A stretch of 64,000 nucleotides of DNA. Source: Psoroptes ovis (Eukaryota; Arthropoda; Arachnida; Sarcoptiformes; Psoroptidae). Location of the stretch: NCBI GenBank assembly GCA_002943765.1, contig PQWQ01000028.1, positions 124,001 through 188,000 of the forward strand. The letters run 5' to 3'. A model generated the notes under the pieces. It worked only from the letters and a program-made list of their open reading frames with translations. It was not told the origin of the DNA and did not search any database. Below are positions 50,289 to 61,603 of the stretch, piece after piece. Position numbers and translations under genes: made by a program. Numbering within the stretch: the first letter of the stretch is position 1; every line of letters begins with the position of its first letter.

Positions 50289-53200
50289 CAACGAATGATA
50301 ATAATGTAGAATAATTGAAATGATAATAATGTTGAAATGATGATGATAATAAAATCTTAATGATAATCTAATTGAATTGAATTGAATCATCATTCAATGT
50401 ATGATGATGATGATGATTAGATGGAATGATGGGCAATTTATTATCATTATTCAACAGGTGGTTTTTTTTAAATATTTATTTTCATTTCATTATCATTATT
50501 ATTGTATTTAGAAATCATTAATTTGACAATTTTTTTTCCTGATTTAAAAACAGTGGATGTATGATTTGAATGATTACATGAAGATGTTTAGTGAAACAAA
50601 CAAACAAACGAAAATTTTTCAAACAAAATTTACCAAAGAAAATAATTTAAAAATAATTTTGAAAAAAAATGATCATTAAGAAATGACCATTGGTTAATAC
50701 AAATAATGATAATCATAATTGATGATATACACCCAATCATCATTCGCTTCTATTGATAATATTATAATGATCGTAAGGATGTTCGGATGTTTGATTGTTT
50801 GATTGTCGATGATAATGAATTCAATAATTGATTGAAAACAACAAATGAATAAAGCATTGACTTCTATTGAAAAATGATAATTAGCAAATAATTTGCGTGT
50901 AAATAATTAATTAATTATTTATATTAAAAAAAATCAATTATCGACTGCAATCATTTGCCGAATCTATTCGATATGAACAATGAAATTTCCGTTTAATGTT
51001 TTTGAGGTGAAATTCATTTAATCAATTGAATAGTGTTATAATTATTTCATTTCATTGATTTCATTCTTCCTTTGGGTTAACAAAACAAATCTTGATTGAA
51101 TTTCACTCATTTTTCATTGTTTTTCATCAGTTTTCATTGAATTTAAGCCATAGCAAGTGTAAATATTAGTGGCAACTTCTCTGGTGTTATTCTCAGATGC
51201 CCCGTGCTAATCATTATCATCACCAAAAACAACAAAAAAAAACTTGGCAGATTTTTTTTTATCGACAAGTTTTTTTTCTTGCTGATTTTGACCAAGCTAA
51301 TTTCAAGCCAGTGTTTCACTCTCTTGGTGTCTGTGTATGCTTGATTACTTTGCTTAGAAGTGTGACAGGTGGTATGAAATAATTCTTCGAAAAACATTTG
51401 ATTATCCCTCTTGGCTGACCGATCCAAAGAAATGGCCATTTAATGATGATCATCGAATGGCAATCGCCATTCCAACCATTGACCATCATCAAACAGATTC
51501 ATTCATTGAAAATATGTACAAAGAAAACATGTGAAAGAAATTGCTCAAGTTTATTATTTCACTTTAAAGAAAATTGTCTTTTCACTCATGACAATTGGTC
51601 TTATTATATCGTCATCATCATCATCATTATATCGAGATGGTTCTCTCTGTGTGTTTTTTCGTAAATTAGAGCATTTTCTTAGATTTTCATTCGAAATTTC
51701 GTTAAAAATATTCACTTTAACGGAAGATCACTTTTCACAACGAAGAAGACGAAGCTTGATAGCAACAGATTGCTTGGTCAAGAAGGAAAATCAAGACGAA
51801 ATGAAGAAAATATTTACTTCAGCAGATACATACTCAGCGTTCGATCATAAACCTTAATGGTTTGTTCCTTTAATAACTCAAAGATTTTTCTTTGAATTTT
51901 TCAAAAAAAAAAAAAAAATCACATGTGTGTAACGCTAGCTTGGCTGGCTGAGCCAGCTCGTGCCACCAATCAAGTCTATCAAATCAGCCAGCTATTTTGG
52001 CTGGCTTCGGTCAACAACCATCACCAAATGATTACTTTGTGTGTATGTACGAGCAGATATCTGCAGCAACCAAAACTATGGTTATTTTTGAAAAAAAAAT
52101 TTCGAAGCAGCTGCTGTTTTTTTTCTTTTTTTTTAACAAACGCGTGCCAAAAACACGTACCGACTAGCGAAAAAAAATTTTTGCCTTTAATTTTAAGACA
52201 CTTGCCATGTGCCATGTGGCCCAAAGTCTTCAGGGTGAAACTATGAAAAAAAAACAACTGTCTAGGGTCGAATAAACAGTTTTAAATGAAACCAGCTACG
52301 TACTGCCAAATACCTGCTCGATTGTTTGGCTGATTGTTTTGCATTCAATGTTCAATCTGTCTTTTGGCTGAAATTCATTCAATTGAAGTGAAATTGAATT
52401 TCGAATCAATGAATTTTCAACCTTGTCGAAGAGTTATGATTATTATTATTATTACAATTGATAAAGGTACACACATGAATGTATTTACCCAATCCAAAAA
52501 TATTAAAAATCAAACATAAAAACACCTTGTGTTTTTCATTCTTTGTTCCATAAGTCTGACATGGAACAAATGAACCAAAATTTTAGGTTCCATATGTTCA
52601 ATATTCAATATTTTTCTTCTGATATCAAATCCACAAGTCTACAGGTATCCGGAGGATATTCGTTGTTGAGCACATTATCCTAAGAGCAATACGTATTTTG
52701 CCACGTATTCGATCATTGATTTGAACTGATATTTTAACGAATGAATATGTGTTTGGAAAAGCCATGTGTTTTGTTTCCTTTTTTTCAACTAAAAATAATG
52801 ATTATGGGCACGTGCTGATTTGAATTTTGCAATTTTTTTGCAGCACGCGTTTCTATTTGTACAATATTATTTATTATTATTATTGCTTATATTTTGTTGA
52901 ATTTATTGATTTAATTTCGTCGATTATTCGTATTCTTATTACTCTTATTATGTGAATTTGGCCAGGTGAACGGTGCCAAAATTGAAACTAAATGAAATGC
53001 AAATAAATTTGTGAAACCTGCCCTGGTTTTTTCACAGCAGACCTTACAAGTCAGGCCATGCAAAGTCAGAGACCATCATAAGCAGTATGCAAGAGTCCTT
53101 ATGTGATATACAACAAAATTAAATGTTTAAATATGAATGATCAATGCATTTACAATGAAGAAGAACATTGATCTCCATTTGTTCCAATCATTGAATTGAA

Positions 53201-56200
53201 TGGAGCAGTAAAATTTGCGAAATTCAAAATGTGAAATACACAAAAATTGAAAGTGAAACATACACACTCATAGATATCTGCGATATTATTTTCAAAATAA
53301 ATGAATGTAAATCACCAGGTGATTTTGCAATAATAATTATTCATTCATTCATTTATCATTTGAAATTGATTTGAATTAATTGGATTTACACATGTATTGT
53401 CCATTTGCTTGTTTAATAATTTGATACAAGATGATCATCATCATCATTTGGATAATCAGTTTTTTTCTGTTATTTCCAAATGGAAAAATGTCCATATGGT
53501 TCTCAATGCTTTCGATTTTGGTGTGAAAATTCATTTTTTTCGTTGATGAATTGTGGGAACCATTTTGTAATGGTTGTAAATTTCCACCAGTAATTTTGAA
53601 ACAAATAAGGCACCAGCCTGATACCAGTCAATCAAACAAAGTGGTTTGCATGTGAATTTTTTATTTTTAGGGCTATAGGATTCAATTCATTCAATTCAAT
53701 TCAATCATTTTCAGAGCACTAATAATTCAACAGGCACCGAATCTCGGTGAATTGTTCGGTACCGAATTATGCCCCAAAAAACATAGCCGATTTATACCTA
53801 ATCTAAATAATTGTTGCGACCAAACAACCAGTGTAAAATTGCCCAAACAAAAAAAAAATCCCATCATTTTTCACTCTGAAATTTTGGTGGGAAAATCAAT
53901 CCAAATCCAAATTATTACCATTCGAAAAACATTGTCGATCGTGTGAATATTTTCAATTCCAACTATGTTTGAATATGGTTGATGTATTTGAGTTGAAAAA
54001 AACCGTTAGAAACCGTTAGAATTTGAATGAACCAACGAATAATAATCAAAATACAATTCATCCATTCATTTATTGCCGCGTACCGAATGAATTGAAACAC
54101 GTGTATACCCCGAATAGTATACATATTCGATGCATGAAATCATTCAAACAAACTCACAATCGTTATTTATTCGTTGCATTTCAATATGTATTGAGTTGTT
54201 GCGTGTGAACGATGTGCGTAGTACGTGCACATGCATAATGCACTCTGAAATGGAAATTTTCAAAAATAGCCAAAAGCTCGTATTCGACTGTGATGATGTT
54301 GTTGTAAGCCGTCGTTGATCATATACATTTTAATTCATTGATTCATTCAACCAGATCGAATCAATCTGCTGAAATACATTTAAATTTCGCGAATTTTTGA
54401 ATTTGAAACTTCATGAAATTCTATGAGATTTCTTCAGTATTCGTAGCTGTTGTTGCTCGAATTATCTGCGAATCATCGTTGAATTATCGTTGTTGTGGCA
54501 TATTGTCCATGGCATCAAGATGAACCAAGACTTTTTCCGTTATATTAACTCAAATTCATTTATTTAAATTAAACTTGAAATGTTTCATTGAAATGATTGA
54601 AATAAGAAACCATTCAAATGTTACACAGACTCGTTACACATCATCATCGTTGTTGCCGACCCTTGCAAGACCGGATACATATGGCCATGGAACAAGTGAC
54701 CATTGCCGTTTGTCATTGATAGATAAAAGTCATTCGGATGAAATACACTGTCGTTTGATTTGATTTGAAATGAAAATAAATTGAAATAAGTGAAAAATTG
54801 TAACAAAAAACCCTTAAGTTATTTTGACTTTTGAATATTTAAATGTATCTGTATGTTGAGTCTATGCGAGGTTCAAAATATGGTCATCAAAAGATATATG
54901 AACTTTTTTTCTGGTTTTTTTTGTTTTAAAATAAATGTTTTAAAACACATTGGGTCATTCATTCAATCATTCATTCGTTCAGCAATTTCCTTATGGAAAA
55001 AAATGTTTTCAGGTCACCATTTTTTCAAATGACCTTTCAGTATGGTGAGGTCAAACATATTGCACGTGTCAAAGGCAGATGTTTTTAGACGAAAATTTTG
55101 AATAAAATGAATTGGAGAAAAGAAACGATGGACGCGTGCCTCGGTCACGATTTATTTTATTTTTTGATTTTTTTTTTCGATTTCGATGAAACAATTTTTG
55201 GAAATCTTCAACATCGAGAACATCCACCAAAGACTATTCATATGCGAATCGACCATTAATGGTCTGCTCATTGGTCGGTGATCACTGTTTCGGAAGACCA
55301 TATCGAACATATTCCAGAATTTTTTTCGCATTTCAAAATGTCATTCATTTAAAATGCCAATGTAAATAGATACACCAGAAATGATCTTCTTAAATCACCC
55401 AAAAATCTTCTTTAAATGACATTCTTTCAAAGCTGATAATTGCTTAGTTCTTTGACTTTTTTCCTTTCTTGTTTCATTGGTTATACCATTGATTTATTAT
55501 TATCAAATTTCTTGTGGAATTCATTCTCAAAAAATTATCATTTTCATAACCCAAAGACCAAAGACCTTTGGACGGTTCCTTTTGCTGTTGATTATATTCG
55601 ATTGAAAGTGAAAAGTCTGTTGTAATTCATTGAAAACTAAAAATCAAATAAAACCTGCTGTCGATCGATGGATAATCAATGAATCGATGGATCATTTGGT
55701 CGATTATCGTTTCAGCTGGTCTATCTGGCCTCTCTGGTTTATTTAAATTCAAACAAAGGTGCAAAACTTGATCCCAAAACACGTAGTGAAACACGAGTGA
55801 AAGGTGAATAATTGAATGAAAACGCGTGCAATGTTGAATTATAATGAATTTATACATGAATATGAATATAAGAAATACAACACAATTAAACTTAACTAAG
55901 CAAATGTTTTCCATAAAAGCTTGCTCGTTCATTGATTTGCTTGCCAAGCAATGTCTGTGTTTTACGCTTGCTTTTTACATGTCGTCCACATCAATGAATG
56001 TGTATTGGAAATTAAAGAAAAACAATTACCAAAAGTCGCGTGCCATCATCAGCACACAAACGACCAAAGCTTTGAAGCTTTATCCTTATAAAATTTGGAC
56101 CGCACCTGCCGGCTGTTATTCGTCGATTGTTGTTATTGTCGTTGGTGCTGATCATAGGCCCCAATCCAATATTTGTTTGCCTCCCCCATTTGTTCGCATA

Positions 56201-57717
56201 ACTGGTAATGGTGATTTGTTGTTGTTATCGTTGCACCCTTAGTCAACCTTTCAGAGTTGGAAAACTGTGGAAATGTTCCGTTTTTTCCGTTGATTCAAAT
56301 TTTATAATGACAAACACGCGTTTCTGTACGTATTGTCATCATTTGTGTGTTGTGTACATTATGGATTTTCGTGTGTATTTATTGAATCAAAATAATGGCA
56401 TAATAAACAACAGGAACCATTTTTCGATCCATGATCAATGAACCTTTGTAAACATGATCCACATTTCCATGATATCCATCAATTGTACACATGCACACAC
56501 CATGCCATGTCAGTTGACACGCGTTTATCAACAGTTTTTTTTCAATTCATTCAATTTGAAACCTTTTCATTTGTCGATGATTTGAAATGCCCAAGTTTCG
56601 ATGGGTTCGCCGAATCGGTCAATCATCCGATCACAGGTCATTCAATTCATCAGATCGGATTAATGATCGTTTTTTGTGGCAAATTTTTTTTTGATTACTT
56701 TTATTTACAATTTACCCCAACACTAAACCATACCATCCTTTTCCGAATGATTATTTTTGATTCGAACTTGGAATTCGATAATTTTTTCTCGGGTCATCCA
56801 TCGATCGAAAGGTCTATAAATCTTTATATTTTTTCCAGCTTGCTCAACATATGGACCTTTTGATTTTCGTTGGACCTTTCATCTGTGTTTCAATTCAATG
56901 AAAAAAAGTGTGAATAATTTTCATAAACGCATGATCAAACAGGTTTCATCATCATTACCATCACTATGGACCTGATAATAATGATCTTTGATCCATGATG
57001 ATGAGGATCATGATGGTAACCATGGTAGTTACTAACATCTAATACAACCTAATAACCTCAGACCTTAGATCAACATGTTGCTTGCTTGTTCACTTTATTG
57101 GTGTAATTATCATGAAAACATATGGACAATCCATTAAATGATGATAATAATAAATAATTCAAACACAACGGCACTTCATATTTACCGTTCATTGTTATTT
57201 TTATTATTATTATTATTGTAAAATATAAATTATTATATTTATTCAAATATTAAAAATGAAGATGATCACAGTCACTATGATGAACATATGGAAAATTTAC
57301 ATTTTTTAACATTTACTTTATTCGAATTTGATTATTTGATAATGATGTTTATTCATCTGGAAAAACTGATTAGTCAAGTTATATAACTTGTCAAAAAACA
57401 ATGCAGGAATGATAATCGGAATGATAATTACAATTCATGTAATTCAATTCATCTTCAATCGAACAAAACACGTGTATTGTAATTGCAATTTTGGAGAAAT
57501 TTTCTGATTAAATTCATTTTCAATTTGATTTCGAAGAGGGCTTTGATGAGGCTTCTAAGATTTCATAAATTGTTACAATGTCCAAATGATAGAAATAACT
57601 TCATGATGGAGATGATTCACAAATGTCAGCAGCATTTTCTACATTTTAGCCATTTTTGAACACGCAAATTTTTTTTTAGTATTTTCTTCTGCCAAATTTG
57701 ATTAGTACTTTAAATCG

Positions 57718-57735
57718 ACACACACACACACACAC
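57718..57735. repeat. CA microsatellite
   Basis: Nine CA units in a row just beyond the 3' end of the fuzzy gene. Confidence 0.8.
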
Positions 57736-57795
57736 CATTAATTACAAATTTCAATCATTTTCTATCAAATCATCGTAAAATCACAAGATTTCGTA

Positions 57796-57808
57796 CACCT
57801 GCCAGGTG
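57796..57808. promoter_or_regulatory. Paired head-to-head CAGGTG boxes
   Basis: CACCTGCCAGGTG is a perfect palindrome built from two E-boxes of the Snail/ZEB type with one base between them. Such paired sites are rare by chance in AT-rich DNA. It lies in the 3' flank of fuzzy and at the far end of the snail upstream desert. Confidence 0.35.
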
Positions 57809-57969
57809 AATAATTGATAAAATTTTATTTTTTTTTTGAACAAATTTCAATGGAAATTCAATTTTTACCGACATTTAACATGTTTTCAGATTTTCAAAAT
57901 TACATTCAAACATTCAACAGTTTGCATTTGGCAGACGATATATGGCATCTAGTGTCGAACGTTTCAATT

Positions 57970-59241
57970 TCACCAAATTATGGACTTGAATAAATTATTT
58001 GCCAAATATTTGATTGATTTTATAAAACTTGACGGTGAAAATTGACGGTCATCATCATCATCAATTGAATGAATCGTATAAAATGAATAATTCGTGTTGT
58101 TCAATTTACATATCAATAAATCATTTATTTGAATAAATGATTGATGATCATCTGAACGATGATCATTTTCATCACAACAAAATATAATCAATTCATTCAT
58201 ATATTTCCTTAATGTTGATTCATTATGAATATAGTAAAGCTGTTTATGATGATTAAACATAATAAATGTTAATATTTTCATATCACGATCAATGTTAATG
58301 CCTTGATTGAAATATAATAATTCTGTAAAGTCATCATTATCATTGATTATTGCGGTTGACATTATTTCATCGATCAAATTGCTTAGATTACTATTTTCAT
58401 AATTAATAAGGAATGAAATTTTCAGATTATTCGTTAGTCGTATGATTGACATTGTTACTGGTCGAATTGAATTATTTATCGATAAGAATAATGTGTAGTT
58501 TTCGGTAGATTTTTCATTATTTTTGATTAATGTTAGAAAATTCATTAATAATGAATTTATTTTAAAATTTTCATCACAATTCTCCAAAGTATCGCTGTTT
58601 GTTTTCAATATTAATCTGTCATTCAAATATATTGACCAATACATAATCATTTCTTCACGATTCATTATTGTTTTCAATTGATTTAATTTATAATTGGTTA
58701 TATTTGATAATTTTTTACGATCCAAAATAATTGGTTGATAATTAATTGATCTTTCGATTATAGAAATTTTTTCAATACTATTTGCATCATCATCATTGTT
58801 TTCATCGGAACTAAAATTATTGAGTAAATAATCCAATAAATTGAATGAATATTTAAGTTCACGTTTTTGTTTATCAAAATCATCCAAATAAAATACATTT
58901 TCACCGGATAACAATTCAATAGCTTTGATGATAAGTTCGAGAAAATTATCAATATGCATTTCGTTTAGTAGAAATTCTCGATGACCAAGCAATATAAGCA
59001 ATAATTTTCCTTTTGATTTCCATTTGATTTGATATTTATTCGCATTTGTTCTTGCATAATTCAGCAGACAATCATTTAATCTTGAAAAATGATTTAAACC
59101 ATAAAAAATTGTTGCAAAATTTAATTGAAAATCATTAGCTGCACTGCTGCTATTATTATTATTATCATTATTAATTGTTGATGATTTACGTATGAACAAT
59201 GGTAAACCGATATCAATCGAATAGGCCATTAATTCAATCAT
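57970..59241 (-). CDS. fuz: Fuzzy planar cell polarity / CPLANE protein
   Basis: Fuzzy and Inturned form a longin-domain complex that acts with the small GTPase Rsg1 at the ciliary base; in flies it restrains wing-hair initiation. A single exon of 423 residues (human 418). The N-terminal longin region matches well: YSIDIGLPLFIRKSS, FATIFYGLNHFSRLN, YQIKWKSKGKLLLILLGHRE and IDNFLELIIKAIELLSGEN, then KQKRELKYSFNLLDYLLNNF. The remainder shows the second and third longin-like segments with low identity and Asn/Asp insertions. MON1 and HPS1 share the fold, but the GLPLF and WKS motifs favour Fuzzy. The first ATG is used; a second at +12 is possible. Head to head with the PRELI gene, 573 bases away. 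Confidence 0.8.
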   Translation of the reverse strand: MIELMAYSIDIGLPLFIRKSSTINNDNNNNSSSAANDFQLNFATIFYGLNHFSRLNDCLLNYARTNANKYQIKWKSKGKLLLILLGHREFLLNEMHIDNFLELIIKAIELLSGENVFYLDDFDKQKRELKYSFNLLDYLLNNFSSDENNDDDANSIEKISIIERSINYQPIILDRKKLSNITNYKLNQLKTIMNREEMIMYWSIYLNDRLILKTNSDTLENCDENFKINSLLMNFLTLIKNNEKSTENYTLFLSINNSIRPVTMSIIRLTNNLKISFLINYENSNLSNLIDEIMSTAIINDNDDFTELLYFNQGINIDRDMKILTFIMFNHHKQLYYIHNESTLRKYMNELIIFCCDENDHRSDDHQSFIQINDLLICKLNNTNYSFYTIHSIDDDDDRQFSPSSFIKSIKYLANNLFKSIIW

Positions 59242-59814
59242 TTTTCAATGAATTAAAATGAATTAAATCTTGATTAATTAATTATTGACATAATCAACAG
59301 AATTTTTGATTGCGAAATTTTTTGTTTTTTCAAAAATCGATAGTTTCGTTCATCGAAAAAAATCTACTTGTTCGATAGTATTTGCACTCATGCCAATGTT
59401 ATGCTGGCTGGCACACATTGCATAATTGCATTTTGATTTTCAATGTTTTTTACTGATATTAAGGTCACAAGTGTACTTGTATGTTTTAATTAAATATTTA
59501 ATCCGTTTTCGTTTAATTACTTTGAGCTAACAATTTATCATCACAAGAGTAGATTAGGTTTTTACTCTGAGGAAAATTAACCTTGTGATCATCGATAAAT
59601 TAAGAAATCGATTAATCAATTCATTGAATTTCATTCAATAAATTAGCAAATATTGCCAAAAAAAATATTGATTGCATGCTTATTACACAAATTTTTCAAT
59701 AGTTCCTTATTAGTATTGATACAATTCAAAGAATTAATCCTGAATTTTAAAGTATTGATCAAATTTCTTTGAATTATTCATCTTTATAAAATTCGCTGAA
59801 TACAAAATAGCATA
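59242..59814. promoter_or_regulatory. Divergent promoter region, fuzzy / PRELI protein
   Basis: 573 bases between opposing starts. The part nearest fuzzy has a GC-richer stretch around 59.39-59.43 kb (ATGCTGGCTGGCACAC). No TATA box is placed for either strand and no ORF is visible. Confidence 0.5.
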
Positions 59815-60648
59815 ATGCGTATTTGGACAAGTGAACATACGTTTGAGTAAGTTTACTCTCTTTGATATTCTGAATTTTTGTCTAAAATTTTTCATTTATT
59901 CAATCAGTCACCAATGGGATACAGTCGTACAGGCTGTATGGCGTAAATATCCTAATCCACTGAATCCAAGTATTGTCGGTATCGATATACTTGATCGTAA
60001 TGTTTGTCCAAACACATCTGTGATGCGTACACATAGATTGATCAGTTGTAAATGGTGTTTGCCTAGTTGGGCTGAAAAATTGTTCGGCAGAAGTAAAACA
60101 TATGCAAGTGAATATTCGGAATTAGATCCGAAAACAAAGTGTTTCACATTGAAATCAAAAAATGTAAATATTTTTCAATTCAAATTGATTCAATTTTTCT
60201 AAATATTTCAATTCCACATTATTCAAAATAGATTTCATTTTGTGATGAGCTTTCAATAATCGAACAATTAACATATAAACCACATCCGTCCAATCCAACA
60301 AAAACATTAATGACACAAGAAACTGTTGTTGAAGTACATGGTATACCATTAAGTAGTTATCTAGAAGATTTTGTACACAAAGATATTATGAAAAATGCAG
60401 CAAAAGTAAGATTTTTCATTTCAATTTATCTCAAAGATGATTTGATTCATTCATTATTTTTATCAATGAAAAAGGGTCGACAAGCTATGGAAATGGTGAT
60501 CGGTAAAATAAATGATGAAGTACATGAATTTGCTCATAAAACAGCCAAAAGTGTTGATGAATTAACTGGCAGCACGAAGCGTGTAATCAAAGAAGCTGAT
60601 TTAGAATTGGTTAATCGAACACAAACGAAAAATTCTTTATCTTCATAA
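59815..60648 (+). CDS. slmo: PRELI-domain protein, Slowmo/PRELID3 type
   Basis: PRELID3/Slowmo proteins pair with TRIAP1 in the mitochondrial intermembrane space and move phosphatidylserine between membranes. Exons: 59815-59846, 59908-60163, 60232-60405, 60475-60648; phases agree, 211 residues (human PRELID3B is 194). The very short first exon encodes MRIWTSEHTF and is completed across the junction to DHQWDTV, matching the family N-terminus. Then follow RKYPNPLNPSIVGIDILDR, THRLISCKW, FTLKSKN joined to ISFCDELS, YKPHPSNPTKTLMTQE, LSSYLEDF and KGRQAMEMVI. The C-terminal helix is Lys/Glu-rich. The first exon is too short to stand out as an ORF, but its match makes the start firm. Tail to tail with the cyclophilin gene. 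Confidence 0.93.
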
Positions 60649-60922
60649 ACACAGAGAATTTTATATCATCCTTGTTGAACAATCTTATAATAATTAACGT
60701 GTGTGATTGTTATAAACCTAAAATTGTTTCAAAACCAAGATGAACACGCACACATCTATGCTCTTATAAATTATAATATCGAGAAAAGCGAACAAGAGTT
60801 TATTTATTTTCAAATTATTATTAGGCAATTTATTATTATAAAATTATCAAATTAATAATAGAAAATGATTGTTTATATATTAAGTTACAATTATATATTT
60901 TTTTATTGAAAAAAAAATTCAA

Positions 60923-60928
60923 AATAAA
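60923..60928 (+). terminator. Possible polyadenylation signal of the PRELI gene
   Basis: AATAAA on the plus strand about 275 bases past the stop and just before the cyclophilin stop on the other strand. Its A-rich setting makes a chance match possible. Confidence 0.3.
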
Positions 60929-60940
60929 AAAAATTTACAA

Positions 60941-60946
60941 TTTATT
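60941..60946 (-). terminator. AATAAA overlapping the cyclophilin stop codon
   Basis: The last codons read GAA TAA ATT, so a canonical hexamer spans the stop. A second AATAAA follows at 60907-60902 and is the likelier signal. Either would give a very short 3' UTR. Confidence 0.35.
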
Positions 60947-61603
60947 CAAGTGTTGTTTGCATATCAACCTGTTCATGTTCGACATCTACGATTTGTACCA
61001 TTTGTTTTGGTTGATCATTAGAATCGGTTGGTAAACTACCGATACGATAAACAAAATCCATACCGTTCAACACTTTACCAAACACTGTATGATGTCCATC
61101 TAACCATGGTGTCGGTACTAATGTAATGAAAAATTGACAACCATTCGTATTTTTACCGGCATTCGCCATACTAATCAATCCTGGTTGACCATGATTCAAT
61201 ACAAAATTTTCATCATCAAAATATTCACCATAAATTGAAAATGAACCGCTACCATTCAAATGTAAAACATCACCACCTTGTATCATAAAATTCGATATGA
61301 CACGATGAAATTTGGTACCATTATATGATTTACCGTCATAACCCTTTGATAATTGAACGAAATTTTCAACAGTATTCGGTACAACTTTACCAAACAGTCC
61401 AATTTCAATCGAATCAGTTTTATCATTTTCTATTGAAATGGTAAATTTCACCTTATCTGTTACATCAATTTCATATGCCTTATGGGAATGAAAAAAAAAA
61501 TGGTGATTAATTGTCATTACAGCAAATTGAAGCATTCAAATACCTTGATCACATGTGTTCTAAGCATCAAAATAACAATCAAAAATGTTTGAACTTTCAT
61601 CAT
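60942..61603 (-). CDS. Secretory-pathway cyclophilin (peptidyl-prolyl isomerase)
   Basis: Catalyses cis-trans isomerisation of prolyl bonds, here in the ER or outside the cell. Exons on the minus strand: 61603-61544 and 61478-60942; phase 0 junction, 198 residues. Exon 1 encodes a signal peptide (MKVQTFLIVILML). The fold shows GLFGKVVPNTVENF, KFHRVISNFMIQGGD with the catalytic Arg, MANAGKNTNGCQFFIT and PWLDGHHTVFGKVL with the Trp that contacts cyclosporin. A departure is VLHLNGSGSFSIYG where cyclophilin B has FTRGDGTG-type sequence, so the loop after the active site is altered. NGT and NGS are potential N-glycosylation sites. It lacks a KDEL-type tail. Closest to the cyclophilin B group; ninaA-like is possible. 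Confidence 0.9.

Larger units (their letters stand above)
42858..57969. other. Gene-poor region on the 5' side of snail
   Basis: About 15 kb upstream of snail. There is no gene I recognise; a possible 55-codon ORF is listed separately. Parts (43.7-43.9, 45.6-46.0, 51.9-52.3, 53.0-53.1, 54.4-54.7, 55.9-56.3 kb) look clearly richer in GC than the rest, as expected for exons of unannotated genes, decayed coding sequence or enhancers. CAGGTG boxes recur (43.3, 48.8, 49.4, 50.5, 51.4, 53.0, 53.3, 56.1, 57.8 kb). Longer frames at 55.84-56.24 and 56.44-56.86 kb show no motif I know. The snail promoter should lie in the first kilobase, but I cannot place a TATA box. Confidence 0.5.

Noticed and set aside
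51923..52257. Frames of 107 and 78 codons around 52.1 kb
   Set aside because: Compositionally odd with homopolymer Lys/Phe runs. The TGGCTGGC/GCCAGC repeats there explain the open frame, and no motif is visible.
55844..56863. Frames of 132, 77 and 141 codons at 55.8-56.9 kb
   Set aside because: Open frames are longer here because GC is higher. They have no signal, domain or splice consistency that I can support.
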